Shown piece by piece: positions 39,344 through 47,929 of a stretch of DNA of 64,000 nucleotides. The position numbers were made by a program, and so were the translations under genes. This stretch comes from Streptomyces sp. NBC_00377. GTDB lineage: Bacteria; Actinomycetota; Actinomycetes; Streptomycetales; Streptomycetaceae. The notes beneath the pieces are model-generated. The model saw only the letters and a program-made list of their open reading frames with translations, ran no database searches and was not told where the DNA came from. Numbering within the stretch: position 1 is the stretch's first letter; each line of letters begins with the position of its first letter. The stretch covers positions 5,580,001 through 5,644,000 of the forward strand of contig NZ_CP107958.1 of assembly GCF_036075115.1 (NCBI RefSeq), read 5' to 3'.

Positions 39344-41649
39344 GCAACGAAGCAGCCACCGCGACGACCCCCCTGGACCCCGTCCCGGCCCCCGAGGCCA
39401 TCCCGCACGGCCTCGGCGTCTCCCTCCAGCCCGCCGACGCGCGCGCCAAGACCGAGGGCACCTTCCCGTACGCGGCCGACCTGTGGGCCGAGGGCCTGCT
39501 GTGGGCGGCCGTGCTGCGCTCACCGCACCCGCACGCGCGCATCGTGTCCATCGACACGTCACACGCGCGTGAGATGCCCGGCGTACGGGCCGTCGTCACC
39601 CACGAGGACGTCCCCGGCCGCGCGCTGCACGGCCGAGGCAAGGCCGACCGCCCGGTCTTCGCCTCCGACGTCGTACGCCACCACGGCGAGCCCATCGCGG
39701 CCGTCGCGGCCGACCACCCGGACACCGCGCGCATGGCCGCCGCGGCCGTCATCGTCGAGTACGAGGTGCTCGACCCGGTGATCGACCCGGAGCTGGCCTT
39801 CGAAGCGGAGGCGCTGCACCCCGACGGCAACCTGATCCGGCACATCCCGCTGCACCACGGCGACCCGGCCGCGGCCGGCGAGATCGTCGTCGAGGGCCAG
39901 TACCGCATCGGCCGCGCCGACCCCGCCCCGATCGGCGCCGAGGCCGGTCTCGCCGTGCCGCGTCCCGACGGCGGCGTGGAGCTCTACCTCGCCTCCACCG
40001 ACCCGCACACGGACCGGGACACGGCCGCCGCCTGCTACGGCCTCGAGCCCGAACGGGTGAAGATCGTCGTCACCGGTGTGCCCGGGGCGACCGCCGACCG
40101 CGAGGACCAGGGCTTCCAGCTCCCGCTCGGCCTGCTCGCGCTCAAGACCGGCTGCCCGGTGAAGCTCACGGCCACGCGCGAGGAGTCCTTCCTCGGCCAC
40201 GCCCACAGACACCCGACGCTGCTGCGCTACCGCCACCACGCCGACGCCGAGGGACGGCTGGTGAAGGTCGAGGCACAGATCCTGCTGGACGCGGGCGCGT
40301 ACGCCGACACCTCGGCCGAGGCCCTGGCCGCCGCCGTCTCCTTCGCCTGCGGCCCCTACGTCGTCCCGAACGCCTTCATCGAGGGCTGGGCGGTCCGCAC
40401 CAACAACCCGCCGTCGGGGCATGTGCGCGGCGAGGGCGCGATGCAGGTCTGCGCCGCCTACGAGGCGCAGATGGACAAGCTGGCCAAGAAGCTCGGCGTC
40501 GACCCCGCGGAGCTGCGGCTGCGCAACGCCATGGCGACCGGCGACGTCCTGCCGACCGGTCAGACGGTGACCTGCCCGGCCCCCGTGGCCGAACTCCTCC
40601 AGGCCGTCCAGGAGTACCCCCTCCCGGCGCTCCCCAAGGACACGCCCGAGGAGGACTGGCTGCTGCCCGGCGGCCCCGAGGGCGCGGGCGAACCGGGCGC
40701 GGTGCGCCGGGGCGTGGGCTACGGCCTCGGCATGGTGCACATGCTGGGCGCGGAGGGCGCCGACGAGGTCTCCACGGCGACCGTGAAGGTCCAGGACGGG
40801 GTCGCGACGGTCCTGTGCGCTGCGGTGGAGACCGGCCAGGGCTTCACGACGCTGGCCCGCCAGATCGTCCAGGAGACGCTGGGCGTCGACGAGGTGCACG
40901 TGGCGCCCGTGGACACCGACCAGCCCCCCGCGGGCCCCGGCTGCCGGGGCCGGCACACCTGGGTCTCGGGCGGCGCGGTGGAGCGGGCGGCGAAGATGGT
41001 CCGCACCCAGCTGCTCCAGCCGCTGGCGCACAAGTTCGGTATGTCCACGGAGCTGCTCCAGATCACCGACGGCAAGATCACCTCGTACGACGGCGTCCTG
41101 TCGACGACCGTCAAGGAGGAGATGCACGGCAAGGAGCTGTGGGCGACGGCACAGTGCCGCCCGCACCCGACCGAGCCACTGGACGCGGCCGGCCAGGGCG
41201 ACGCCTTCGTCGGCCTCGCCTTCTGCGCGATCCGCGCCGTCGTGGACGTCGACATCGAGCTCGGCTCGGTCCGGGTCGTCGAGCTGGCGGTCGCCCAGGA
41301 CGTCGGCCGGATCCTCAACCCCGCACAGCTCACCGCCCGCATCGAGGCCGGGGTGACGCAGGGCGTGGGCATCGCGCTCACCGAGAACCTCCGCACCCCG
41401 AGGGGCCTGATCCGTCACCCCGACCTCACCGGTTACGCGCTGCCCACGGCCCTGGACGCCCCGGACATCCGGATCGTCAAACTGGTCGAGGAACGCGACG
41501 TGGTCGCCCCGTTCGGGGCGAAGGCCGCCAGCGCCGTCCCGGTGGTGACCTCGCCCGCGGCGATCGCCTCCGCCGTGCGGGCCGCGACCGGCCGCCCGGT
41601 GAACCGGCTGCCGATAAGGCCCCAGGCGGCGGTGGTGACGGACCGGTGA
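39340..41649 (+). CDS. Molybdopterin-binding subunit, xanthine dehydrogenase family
   Basis: A 769-residue large subunit. The a/b hammerhead domain is at the N-terminus (ARAKTEGTFPYAADLWAEGLLWAAVLRSPHPHARI). The molybdenum cofactor domain follows: EDQGFQLPLGLLALKTG, CPVKLTATREESFLGHAHRHP, HVRGEGAMQVCAAYEAQMDKLA, and GQGDAFVGLAFCAIRAVVDVDIELG. It hydroxylates a heterocycle or aldehyde using water. Start GTG 39340 overlaps the stop of the FeS subunit. Close relatives are annotated as xanthine dehydrogenases, but the substrate is inferred only. Confidence 0.92.
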   Translation: MSNEAATATTPLDPVPAPEAIPHGLGVSLQPADARAKTEGTFPYAADLWAEGLLWAAVLRSPHPHARIVSIDTSHAREMPGVRAVVTHEDVPGRALHGRGKADRPVFASDVVRHHGEPIAAVAADHPDTARMAAAAVIVEYEVLDPVIDPELAFEAEALHPDGNLIRHIPLHHGDPAAAGEIVVEGQYRIGRADPAPIGAEAGLAVPRPDGGVELYLASTDPHTDRDTAAACYGLEPERVKIVVTGVPGATADREDQGFQLPLGLLALKTGCPVKLTATREESFLGHAHRHPTLLRYRHHADAEGRLVKVEAQILLDAGAYADTSAEALAAAVSFACGPYVVPNAFIEGWAVRTNNPPSGHVRGEGAMQVCAAYEAQMDKLAKKLGVDPAELRLRNAMATGDVLPTGQTVTCPAPVAELLQAVQEYPLPALPKDTPEEDWLLPGGPEGAGEPGAVRRGVGYGLGMVHMLGAEGADEVSTATVKVQDGVATVLCAAVETGQGFTTLARQIVQETLGVDEVHVAPVDTDQPPAGPGCRGRHTWVSGGAVERAAKMVRTQLLQPLAHKFGMSTELLQITDGKITSYDGVLSTTVKEEMHGKELWATAQCRPHPTEPLDAAGQGDAFVGLAFCAIRAVVDVDIELGSVRVVELAVAQDVGRILNPAQLTARIEAGVTQGVGIALTENLRTPRGLIRHPDLTGYALPTALDAPDIRIVKLVEERDVVAPFGAKAASAVPVVTSPAAIASAVRAATGRPVNRLPIRPQAAVVTDR

Positions 41650-41822
41650 GCGAGCGCGCGCCGCGGCCGGAACCGGATTCCGCACCGGCCCACGGTTCCG
41701 GTGCGGACCCGGACGTCCCCCGGTACGAACCTCCGCCCGGTGTGGGCAAGTTGCTGGCCTGGATCCTGCTGTTCGTGGTGGCGGCGGTGGTCGTGGTGCT
41801 CGGCGGCGTGTACTTCGCCTGA
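41646..41822 (+). CDS. 58-residue membrane protein coupled to the Mo-hydroxylase operon
   Basis: Starts at GTG 41646, overlapping the stop of the molybdopterin subunit (GTGA), and encodes a hydrophilic Pro/Asp-rich head (SERAPRPEPDSAPAHGSGADPDV), RYEPPPGVGKLLAW, and one membrane helix (ILLFVVAAVVVVLGGVYFA) that ends the protein. Codon bias is native. It could tether or modulate the enzyme at the membrane; no family is recognised. The overlap strongly supports that it is translated. Confidence 0.65.
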   Translation: MSERAPRPEPDSAPAHGSGADPDVPRYEPPPGVGKLLAWILLFVVAAVVVVLGGVYFA

Positions 41823-42000
41823 GAGGCGATCCGGGCGGAAAGGGAACTCGCGGGCACGTCCCGACGTCTGTCAGTGCGGGACCGGTGCCGGATGCGCTGG
41901 ATGTGCTGGGTGCTGTCGCTGGTCAGAGCCGTTGTCAGTGGTGCCGCGTAGGCTGCGGAGCAGTGGGACGGCGCACGCAACTTTCCGCACGGGGGACCCG

Positions 42001-43221
42001 ATGGGCACGACCAGGACCACCACCGCCACGACGACGATCACCTTCACCGAGGACGAGCTGAACCCCTACGTCACGCACGCACCGACGCGCCGCTGGCTCA
42101 CCGGCCCCGGCCTGCCCGGCCTGCCCGGTGACGGCGGCCTGCTGACGTTCGAGGCGCTGCGCACGGACGGCCTGCGCACCGTCGGGGACTCCACGGGCGA
42201 CCCCGAAGGACGCCTGGCGGCGGAGCTGCGCGACCGGTTGGTGATAGGCGGACTCCTGGGCGCCGACGGCCGCGAGACGGAGTCCGTCCTGCTCGACGGC
42301 ATGACGGGCGAGATCTCCACGACGTACTTCCTGCACGACCGCCCCGACCTGATGGACCTCCGTCCGCTCGCGCCCTCTCTGGAGAAGCTCGTGCGCTTCG
42401 CCACGGCGGTGGACGAACTGGCGGCGCTGCGCGGCCAGTTCGCCTGCTACGCGGGACGGCTCGGACCCAAGGCGGTGGCGGAGGCGTCCCGACAGCTGCT
42501 GGCCGTCTTCGAGGAGGGCGCCCAGGGCGCGGACGGCGTGTCCGGCACCTTCTGGAAGCTGGCCGCGGTGATCCGCCCGCTGGCCCTGGTGGCGGGCCCG
42601 GGCACGACGTCCGGCCTGGCCCTGGACCTGCCGGGCCGTCTGCTGGACGAGGAGTTCGGCTCGGGTGAGATCGTCCGGTTCGAGGACGTCGACTGCCCGC
42701 AGGCGCTCAGCCACGCCCCCACCCGCCGCTTCCTGCGCGAGGTGGGCCTCCCGGAGGAGGTCGTCTGGTTCTCGCTGGAGACGGACATGCCGCTCCAGAC
42801 CCTCGACGAGTACTACGCGGACGACCGCGCCGGTGTCCTCACCGAGCGGCAGCTGCCCGCGGACGCCGGCCGTCTCATCCGCCTCGGTCACCTCCTGGAG
42901 GACACCAGCCTCGTCGTCGACGGGGCCACGGGCGCGGTGCTGAGCTGGAGCGAGCCGGACCTCGGCCTGCGCCCCCTCAACGCCGACATCTCCACACTGG
43001 CGTTCACCCTGTGGCTGATACGCCGTGAGCGGGCGCTGGACGCGGTGCACGAGCTGACCGAGGCCTACGACCAGCTGGCCGAGACGATGTGCCGCACCCT
43101 GGCCGCCGTCGACCGGGTCGCCTGTGACCCCACCCCGCTCCCGGCCGTCCCGACGGACGACGGCCGCCGGTACTGGCCGAACGCCTTCGAGGACGAAGCG
43201 GGCGGCGGCCTCTACGCGTAG
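42001..43221 (+). CDS. Double-domain SUKH-4 family protein
   Basis: 406 residues made of two related halves. The first begins near THAPTRRWLTGPGLP and contains VLLDGMTGEISTTYF and DLMDLRPLAPSLEKLVRFATAVDELAALR. The second begins SHAPTRRFLREVGLP and contains LVVDGATGAVLSWSEPDLGLRPLNADISTLAFTLWLIRRE. Both match SUKH-4 (Smi1/Knr4-like), a fold used by immunity proteins of polymorphic toxins. No toxin lies beside it, so it is an orphan or has another role. A TAGGCT at 41949-41954 may be its -10; GGGGGAC is the ribosome site. Confidence 0.8.
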   Translation: MGTTRTTTATTTITFTEDELNPYVTHAPTRRWLTGPGLPGLPGDGGLLTFEALRTDGLRTVGDSTGDPEGRLAAELRDRLVIGGLLGADGRETESVLLDGMTGEISTTYFLHDRPDLMDLRPLAPSLEKLVRFATAVDELAALRGQFACYAGRLGPKAVAEASRQLLAVFEEGAQGADGVSGTFWKLAAVIRPLALVAGPGTTSGLALDLPGRLLDEEFGSGEIVRFEDVDCPQALSHAPTRRFLREVGLPEEVVWFSLETDMPLQTLDEYYADDRAGVLTERQLPADAGRLIRLGHLLEDTSLVVDGATGAVLSWSEPDLGLRPLNADISTLAFTLWLIRRERALDAVHELTEAYDQLAETMCRTLAAVDRVACDPTPLPAVPTDDGRRYWPNAFEDEAGGGLYA

Positions 43222-43302
43222 CCCGGCACCCGCACCGCGTGCCCCTCAGGCCATGTGCGCAACAGCGCGACGCTCTGACGAGGGAACTGAGACGGACGAC
43301 AG

Positions 43303-43341
43303 GAAGGGCGGCACCCCCCGAGGGTGCCGCCCTTCTGTTTT
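43303..43341 (+). terminator. Terminator after SUKH-4 gene
   Basis: GAAGGGCGGCACCC pairs perfectly with GGGTGCCGCCCTTC (14 bp) around CCCGA, followed by TGTTTTC. It also faces the tRNA gene on the other strand. Confidence 0.88.
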
Positions 43342-43358
43342 CCCTGGTCATACACCAG

Positions 43359-43430
43359 AGGCCATGGCGGGAATCGAACCCGCGTAACTCGCTTTGCAGG
43401 CGAGTCCCTAAGCCACTCGGGCACACGGCC
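43359..43430 (-). tRNA. tRNA-Cys (GCA)
   Basis: Minus-strand cloverleaf of 72 nt. Acceptor GGCCGTG/CATGGCC (one G-U), D-stem CCC/GGG, anticodon arm CTCGC-CTGCAAA-GCGAG with anticodon GCA, T-arm GCGGG-TTCGATT-CCCGC, discriminator T. CCA is not encoded. It lies alone between the SUKH-4 gene and an MFS gene. Confidence 0.95.
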
Positions 43431-43641
43431 GTTCGCCGAGTCCGGATCAGCGGGTTGCCCCGTCGTGCACTCGGTACGTCGACCGTACGGGCGGGGGCGG
43501 GAAGGGCTCAAGGGCAACCGGGGCGCCGCAACGGGACTGCCATACGCCGTTCATGAACGGGGCCGCGCGGTGATGGTCGTACGACCAATGGCCCGGTCGG
43601 ATACCCGTCTTCCGACAGGGGTCAATGTCAGTAGTGGCCCT

Positions 43642-43647
43642 TACGCT
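43642..43647 (+). promoter_or_regulatory. -10 element for leaderless MFS gene
   Basis: TACGCT ends 7 nt before ATG 43655 and there is no Shine-Dalgarno. Confidence 0.5.
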
Positions 43648-43654
43648 GGCGACC

Positions 43655-45133
43655 ATGGCTGCCCTCGAACCCCGCGACACCGGTGTCGCCGACGAAGTCC
43701 TGTGCCCCGCCGCCGTGGAGGTGGACCGGGAGCGTGACGGCGGGACCGTTCTCGGGCGTTCGTATCGGGCTCTCACCGTCGGCATCGTCTCCGTCGTGCT
43801 GCTCATCGCGTTCGAGGCGACCGCCGTGGGGACCGCCATGCCGGTGGCGGCGCGGGAGCTCGACGGGGTGTCGTTGTACGCGTTCGCGTTCTCCGGCTAC
43901 TTCACCACCAGCCTGTTCGGGATGGTGTTCGCCGGGCAGTGGTCGGACCGGCGTGGACCGCTGGGTGCGCTGGGCGGCGGCATCGCGGCGTTCGCCGCCG
44001 GGCTGCTCCTGTCCGGGAGCGCCGGGGGCATGTGGGTGTTCATCCTCGGGCGGGCCGTACAGGGGCTGGGCGGGGGACTGGTGATCGTCGCCCTGTACGT
44101 CGTCGTCGGGCGGGCCTATCCGGAGCGGCTGCGGCCCGCGATCATGGCCGCGTTCGCCGCCTGCTGGGTGGTGCCGTCCGTGGTGGGGCCGCTGGCCGCC
44201 GGCGCGGTCACCGAGCGGCTCGGCTGGCGGTGGGTCTTCCTCGGGATACCCGTCCTCGTCGTGCTTCCGCTCGCGCTCGCGCTGCCCCAGATCCGGCGGC
44301 GGGCGAGCGGCCCCGTGGCGGGCACGGCCGCGGCCTCCTTCGACCGGCGGCGGATCCGGCTCGCCCTCGGGATCTCCCTCGGCGCCGGCCTGCTCCAGTA
44401 CGCCGCCCAGGACCTGCGGCCGGTCTCCCTCCTCCCCGCCGCCGCGGGAGTCGCGCTGCTCGTGCCCGCCGTGCTCGGGCTGCTGCCGCGCGGCACCTGG
44501 CGGGCGGCCCGCGGGCTGCAGTCCGTGGTGCTGCTGCGCGGTGTGGCCGCCGGGTCCTTCATCGCCGCCGAGTCCTTCGTGCCCCTGATGCTCGTGACAC
44601 AGCGCGGGCTCAGCCCGACCCTCGCCGGGTTCTCGCTCGCCGCCGGCGGGGCGACCTGGGCGCTGGGGTCCTGGGTGCAGTCGCGGCCGTGGGCCGAGCC
44701 GTACCGGGAGCGGCTGATGGCTCTGGGGATGGTGCTGGCGGCCGGCGCCATCGCCGCCGCGCCCGGTGTCCTGATCCCTTCCGTGCCCGTCTGGACGGTG
44801 GCCGTCGCCTGGGGCTTCGGATGCCTGGGGATGGGTCTGGTGATCTCCTCGAGCAGCGTGCTGCTGCTGGAGCTCTCCGCGCCCGAGGAGGCCGGGACCA
44901 ATTCCGCCGCCCTACAGATCTCGGACGGGCTGTCGAACGTGCTCCTGCTGGCCGCCGGGGGCGCCGCCTTCGCGGCGCTCGGCGGCGGGAGCGTGGCCCG
45001 CACGACGGCCGCCACGACGGCGGCGTCCGGCGGTTCGCATCCGGCCGCCTTCGCCGCCGTCTTCCTGCCGATGGCGGCGGTGGCGCTGTTCGGGGCGTGG
45101 GTGACGACGCGGCTGCGGACGGAATCGCGGTGA
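43655..45133 (+). CDS. MFS drug exporter-like transporter
   Basis: A 492-residue major-facilitator protein with about 14 helices. Motif A is GQWSDRRGPLGALG, and the antiporter motif region is RAVQGLGGGLVIVALYVVVGRAYPERLRPAI, as in the DHA2 drug-H+ antiporter group. ATG 43655 follows a -10 hexamer at leaderless spacing. It is not linked to any biosynthetic gene, so the substrate is unknown. Confidence 0.87.
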   Translation: MAALEPRDTGVADEVLCPAAVEVDRERDGGTVLGRSYRALTVGIVSVVLLIAFEATAVGTAMPVAARELDGVSLYAFAFSGYFTTSLFGMVFAGQWSDRRGPLGALGGGIAAFAAGLLLSGSAGGMWVFILGRAVQGLGGGLVIVALYVVVGRAYPERLRPAIMAAFAACWVVPSVVGPLAAGAVTERLGWRWVFLGIPVLVVLPLALALPQIRRRASGPVAGTAAASFDRRRIRLALGISLGAGLLQYAAQDLRPVSLLPAAAGVALLVPAVLGLLPRGTWRAARGLQSVVLLRGVAAGSFIAAESFVPLMLVTQRGLSPTLAGFSLAAGGATWALGSWVQSRPWAEPYRERLMALGMVLAAGAIAAAPGVLIPSVPVWTVAVAWGFGCLGMGLVISSSSVLLLELSAPEEAGTNSAALQISDGLSNVLLLAAGGAAFAALGGGSVARTTAATTAASGGSHPAAFAAVFLPMAAVALFGAWVTTRLRTESR

Positions 45134-45153
45134 CACCACGTGGTACCGGCTAG

Positions 45154-45159
45154 TACCGT
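45154..45159 (+). promoter_or_regulatory. -10 element for leaderless toxin-antitoxin operon
   Basis: TACCGT ends 6 nt before ATG 45166, with no ribosome site. GGTACCGGCTAGTACC around 45143-45158 is an imperfect inverted repeat overlapping the -10, a possible antitoxin operator. Confidence 0.45.
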
Positions 45160-45165
45160 CGCGCC

Positions 45166-45363
45166 ATGGCCGGACTGAACCTGCGCTTCACGGACGAGGA
45201 ACTCGACGCCCTGCGTGAGCGCGCACAGGCGGAGGGACGCAGCATGCAGGCCTTCGCGCACGACGCGGTGATCAGGGCCGTGAACGAGCACGCGAGGCTG
45301 TTCGACGAGGCCGCCGAGCACGTGCTGAAGGCCAGCGCCGAGCTGAACCGGAGGCTCGCCTGA
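45166..45363 (+). CDS. Ribbon-helix-helix antitoxin
   Basis: A 65-residue protein with a CopG/Arc-type fold: beta strand GLNLRFTDEELDALRERAQAEGRSMQAFAHDAVIRAVNEHA, then a helical toxin-binding tail. It should bind the toxin and repress its own promoter. It overlaps the toxin start by one base (TGATG), the usual antitoxin-first order. Confidence 0.85.
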   Translation: MAGLNLRFTDEELDALRERAQAEGRSMQAFAHDAVIRAVNEHARLFDEAAEHVLKASAELNRRLA

Positions 45364-45755
45364 TGCACTACCTCACCCTGCCCGAGCTGATGGACCTCAC
45401 CCGGCGGCTCGAGGCGGACGAGGTGCGCGACTACGGACTGCTCGACTCCGCCCTGGCCCGCCCCCGGTCGAGCGTGTTCGGACAGGACGCCTACCCGGAC
45501 GTCTGGCGCAAGGCCGCGGCGCTGATGGAGTCCCTGGCCCGCAACCACGGTCTCGTCGACGGCAACAAGCGCATCGCCTGGTACGCGACCTGGGTCTTCC
45601 TGCACCTGGAGGGTCATCCGCTGGACGCGGGCTTCGACGTGGACGAGGCCGAGCGGTTCGTGCTGGACGTGTGCCAGGGCGCCCTCGACGTCCCCGGCAT
45701 CGCCTCCCGGTTGCCGCGCTTCGCACGCCGAACCGACGCCGTCCTTCCTCTGTGA
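45363..45755 (+). CDS. Doc/Fic-family toxin
   Basis: A 130-residue death-on-curing toxin. The active-site motif is HGLVDGNKR (H62, D66, N68, K69, R70), the Doc form of the Fic motif in which the second glycine is replaced by Lys; such enzymes phosphorylate EF-Tu rather than adenylylate. Other family marks are YLTLPELMDLTRR, YGLLDSALARPRSSVFG and DVWRKAAALMESLARNHGLVDGNKRIAW. The gene is coupled to the antitoxin, appears intact, and has no other mobile signs nearby. Confidence 0.88.
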   Translation: MHYLTLPELMDLTRRLEADEVRDYGLLDSALARPRSSVFGQDAYPDVWRKAAALMESLARNHGLVDGNKRIAWYATWVFLHLEGHPLDAGFDVDEAERFVLDVCQGALDVPGIASRLPRFARRTDAVLPL

Positions 45756-45966
45756 CGTGGGTCCCACCCGCGGGTGACGCGGCCTCGTCGGCACGTTGAC
45801 ACCGCCGGGCCGCCGGTAGGGTGGCCCGGTTGTCATACGCAGCCGAGCCCCCGCCCGTCACCCGCGCACCACCCCGTCACCCGCACACCACTGCCCGCCC
45901 TGCCGCCCGCAGCCCCGCCCGACGCGCTTCGCGCGGCCCTCTGATTCGACCCCGAACCCGGAGACC

Positions 45967-47769
45967 GTGACTACCACCGCCGCTTCCTCCACCTCCCACT
46001 CCCACCACCTGTCACCGGCCTTCCCGGGCAGAGCCCCCTGGGGCACCGCCGGCAAGCTGCGTGCCTGGCAGCAGGGGGCGATGGAGAAGTACCTCCAGGA
46101 GCAGCCGCGCGACTTCCTCGCCGTCGCCACCCCCGGCGCCGGCAAGACGACCTTCGCGCTGACCCTCGCCTCCTGGCTGCTGCACCACCACGTCGTGCAG
46201 CAGGTGACCGTGGTCGCGCCGACCGAGCATCTGAAGAAGCAGTGGGCGGAGGCGGCCGCGCGGATAGGGATCCGGCTGGACCCCGAGTACAGCGCGGGCC
46301 CGCTCAGCAAGGAGTACCACGGTGTCGCCGTGACCTACGCGGGCGTCGGCGTCCGACCGATGCTGCACCGCAACCGCAGCGAACAGCGCAAGACCCTCGT
46401 CATCCTCGACGAGATCCACCACGCCGGTGACTCCAAGTCCTGGGGCGAGGCCTGCCTCGAGGCCTTCGAGCCCGCGACCCGCCGGCTCGCGCTCACCGGT
46501 ACGCCGTTCCGCTCGGACACCAACCCGATCCCCTTCGTGTCGTACGAGGAGGGCAACGACGGCATCCGGCGGTCCGCCGCCGACTACACGTACGGGTACG
46601 GGTCCGCGCTCGCCGACCAGGTCGTCCGGCCCGTCATCTTCCTCTCCTACAGCGGCAACATGCGCTGGCGGACGAAGGCGGGGGACGAGATCGCGGCGCG
46701 GCTCGGCGAGCCGATGACCAAGGACGCGATCAGCCAGGCGTGGCGTACGGCGCTGGACCCGCGCGGCGAGTGGATGCCGAGCGTGCTGCGCGCCGCCGAC
46801 CAGCGGCTCACCGAGGTCAGGAAGGCCATCCCGGACGCCGGTGCGCTCGTCATCGCCTCCGACCAGGAGTCCGCCCGCGCCTACGCCAAGCTGATCAGGG
46901 AGATCACGGGGACGAAGGCCACGCTCGTCCTGTCCGACGACACCGGCGCGTCCAGCCGCATCGACGACTTCAGCGGGAGCAACGACCGCTGGATGGTCGC
47001 GGTGCGGATGGTGTCGGAGGGCGTCGACGTGCCGCGGCTGGCCGTCGGGGTGTACGCGACGACCATCTCCACCCCTCTCTTCTTCGCCCAGGCCGTCGGT
47101 CGTTTCGTGCGGTCCCGGCGGCGCGGCGAGACCGCCTCCGTCTTCCTGCCGACCGTGCCCGACCTGCTCACCTTCGCCAACGAGATGGAGGTCGAGCGCG
47201 ACCACGCCCTCGACAAGCCCAAGAAGGAGGGCGAGGAGGACCCGTACGCCGAGTCCGAGAAGGAGATGGACGAGGCGAACAAGGAGCAGGACGAGGACAC
47301 CGGCGAGCAGGAGCAGTTCGCCTTCGAGGCGCTGGAGTCCGAGGCCGTCTTCGACCGGGTGATGTACAACGGCGCCGAGTTCGGCATGCAGGCCCACCCG
47401 GGGAGCGAGGAGGAGCAGGACTACCTCGGTATCCCGGGCCTCCTCGAACCCGACCAGGTGCAGATGCTGTTGCAGAAGCGGCAGGCCAAGCAGATCGCGC
47501 ACAGCAAGAAGCGGCCGGACTCCGAGGCCGACCTGCTGGAGCTGCCCGCCGAGCGGCGGCCGGTCGTCTCGCACAAGGAGCTGATGGAGCTGCGCAAGCA
47601 GCTCAACACGATGGTGGGGGCGTACGTCCATCAGAGCGGCAAGCCGCACGGCGTGATCCACACCGAGCTGCGACGGGTGTGCGGTGGTCCGCCGAGCGCG
47701 GAGGCGACGGCGGGGCAGCTGCGCCAGCGCATCGCCAAGGTGCAGGAGTGGGCGACCCGGATGAAGTGA
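45967..47769 (+). CDS. Superfamily 2 DEAD/DEAH helicase
   Basis: A 600-residue SF2 ATPase. Q-like LRAWQQGAMEKYL, Walker A ATPGAGKTTF, motif II LDEIHHAGD, motif III LTGTPFRSD, and motifs V/VI in VSEGVDVPRLAVGVYAT and AVGRFVRSRR. A very acidic/basic linker (KKEGEEDPYAESEKEMDEANKEQDED) separates the motor from a C-terminal domain. The layout resembles type-III restriction or phage-type helicases, but no methylase or nuclease accompanies it and relatives are core streptomycete genes. GTG 45967 follows CGGAGA. Role in DNA or RNA metabolism unknown. Confidence 0.85.
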   Translation: MTTTAASSTSHSHHLSPAFPGRAPWGTAGKLRAWQQGAMEKYLQEQPRDFLAVATPGAGKTTFALTLASWLLHHHVVQQVTVVAPTEHLKKQWAEAAARIGIRLDPEYSAGPLSKEYHGVAVTYAGVGVRPMLHRNRSEQRKTLVILDEIHHAGDSKSWGEACLEAFEPATRRLALTGTPFRSDTNPIPFVSYEEGNDGIRRSAADYTYGYGSALADQVVRPVIFLSYSGNMRWRTKAGDEIAARLGEPMTKDAISQAWRTALDPRGEWMPSVLRAADQRLTEVRKAIPDAGALVIASDQESARAYAKLIREITGTKATLVLSDDTGASSRIDDFSGSNDRWMVAVRMVSEGVDVPRLAVGVYATTISTPLFFAQAVGRFVRSRRRGETASVFLPTVPDLLTFANEMEVERDHALDKPKKEGEEDPYAESEKEMDEANKEQDEDTGEQEQFAFEALESEAVFDRVMYNGAEFGMQAHPGSEEEQDYLGIPGLLEPDQVQMLLQKRQAKQIAHSKKRPDSEADLLELPAERRPVVSHKELMELRKQLNTMVGAYVHQSGKPHGVIHTELRRVCGGPPSAEATAGQLRQRIAKVQEWATRMK

Positions 47770-47790
47770 GGCCGCCTCGTTCCTCCGGGC

Positions 47791-47826
47791 GGGTGCGGGT
47801 GCGGGTGCGGGTGCGGGTGCGGGTGC
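47791..47826. repeat. Hexanucleotide microsatellite
   Basis: Six perfect copies of GGGTGC, 20 nt after the helicase stop. Confidence 0.9.
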
Positions 47827-47929
47827 CCCGGGGCCCGTGCCCCCGGCGCCTCCTCCCCGGCGGGGCCCGGCGCGCCCCCGGCGGGGCCCAACGGCCCGCG
47901 CTTCCCGAAGCCCCTTACTGCCGCTACCC

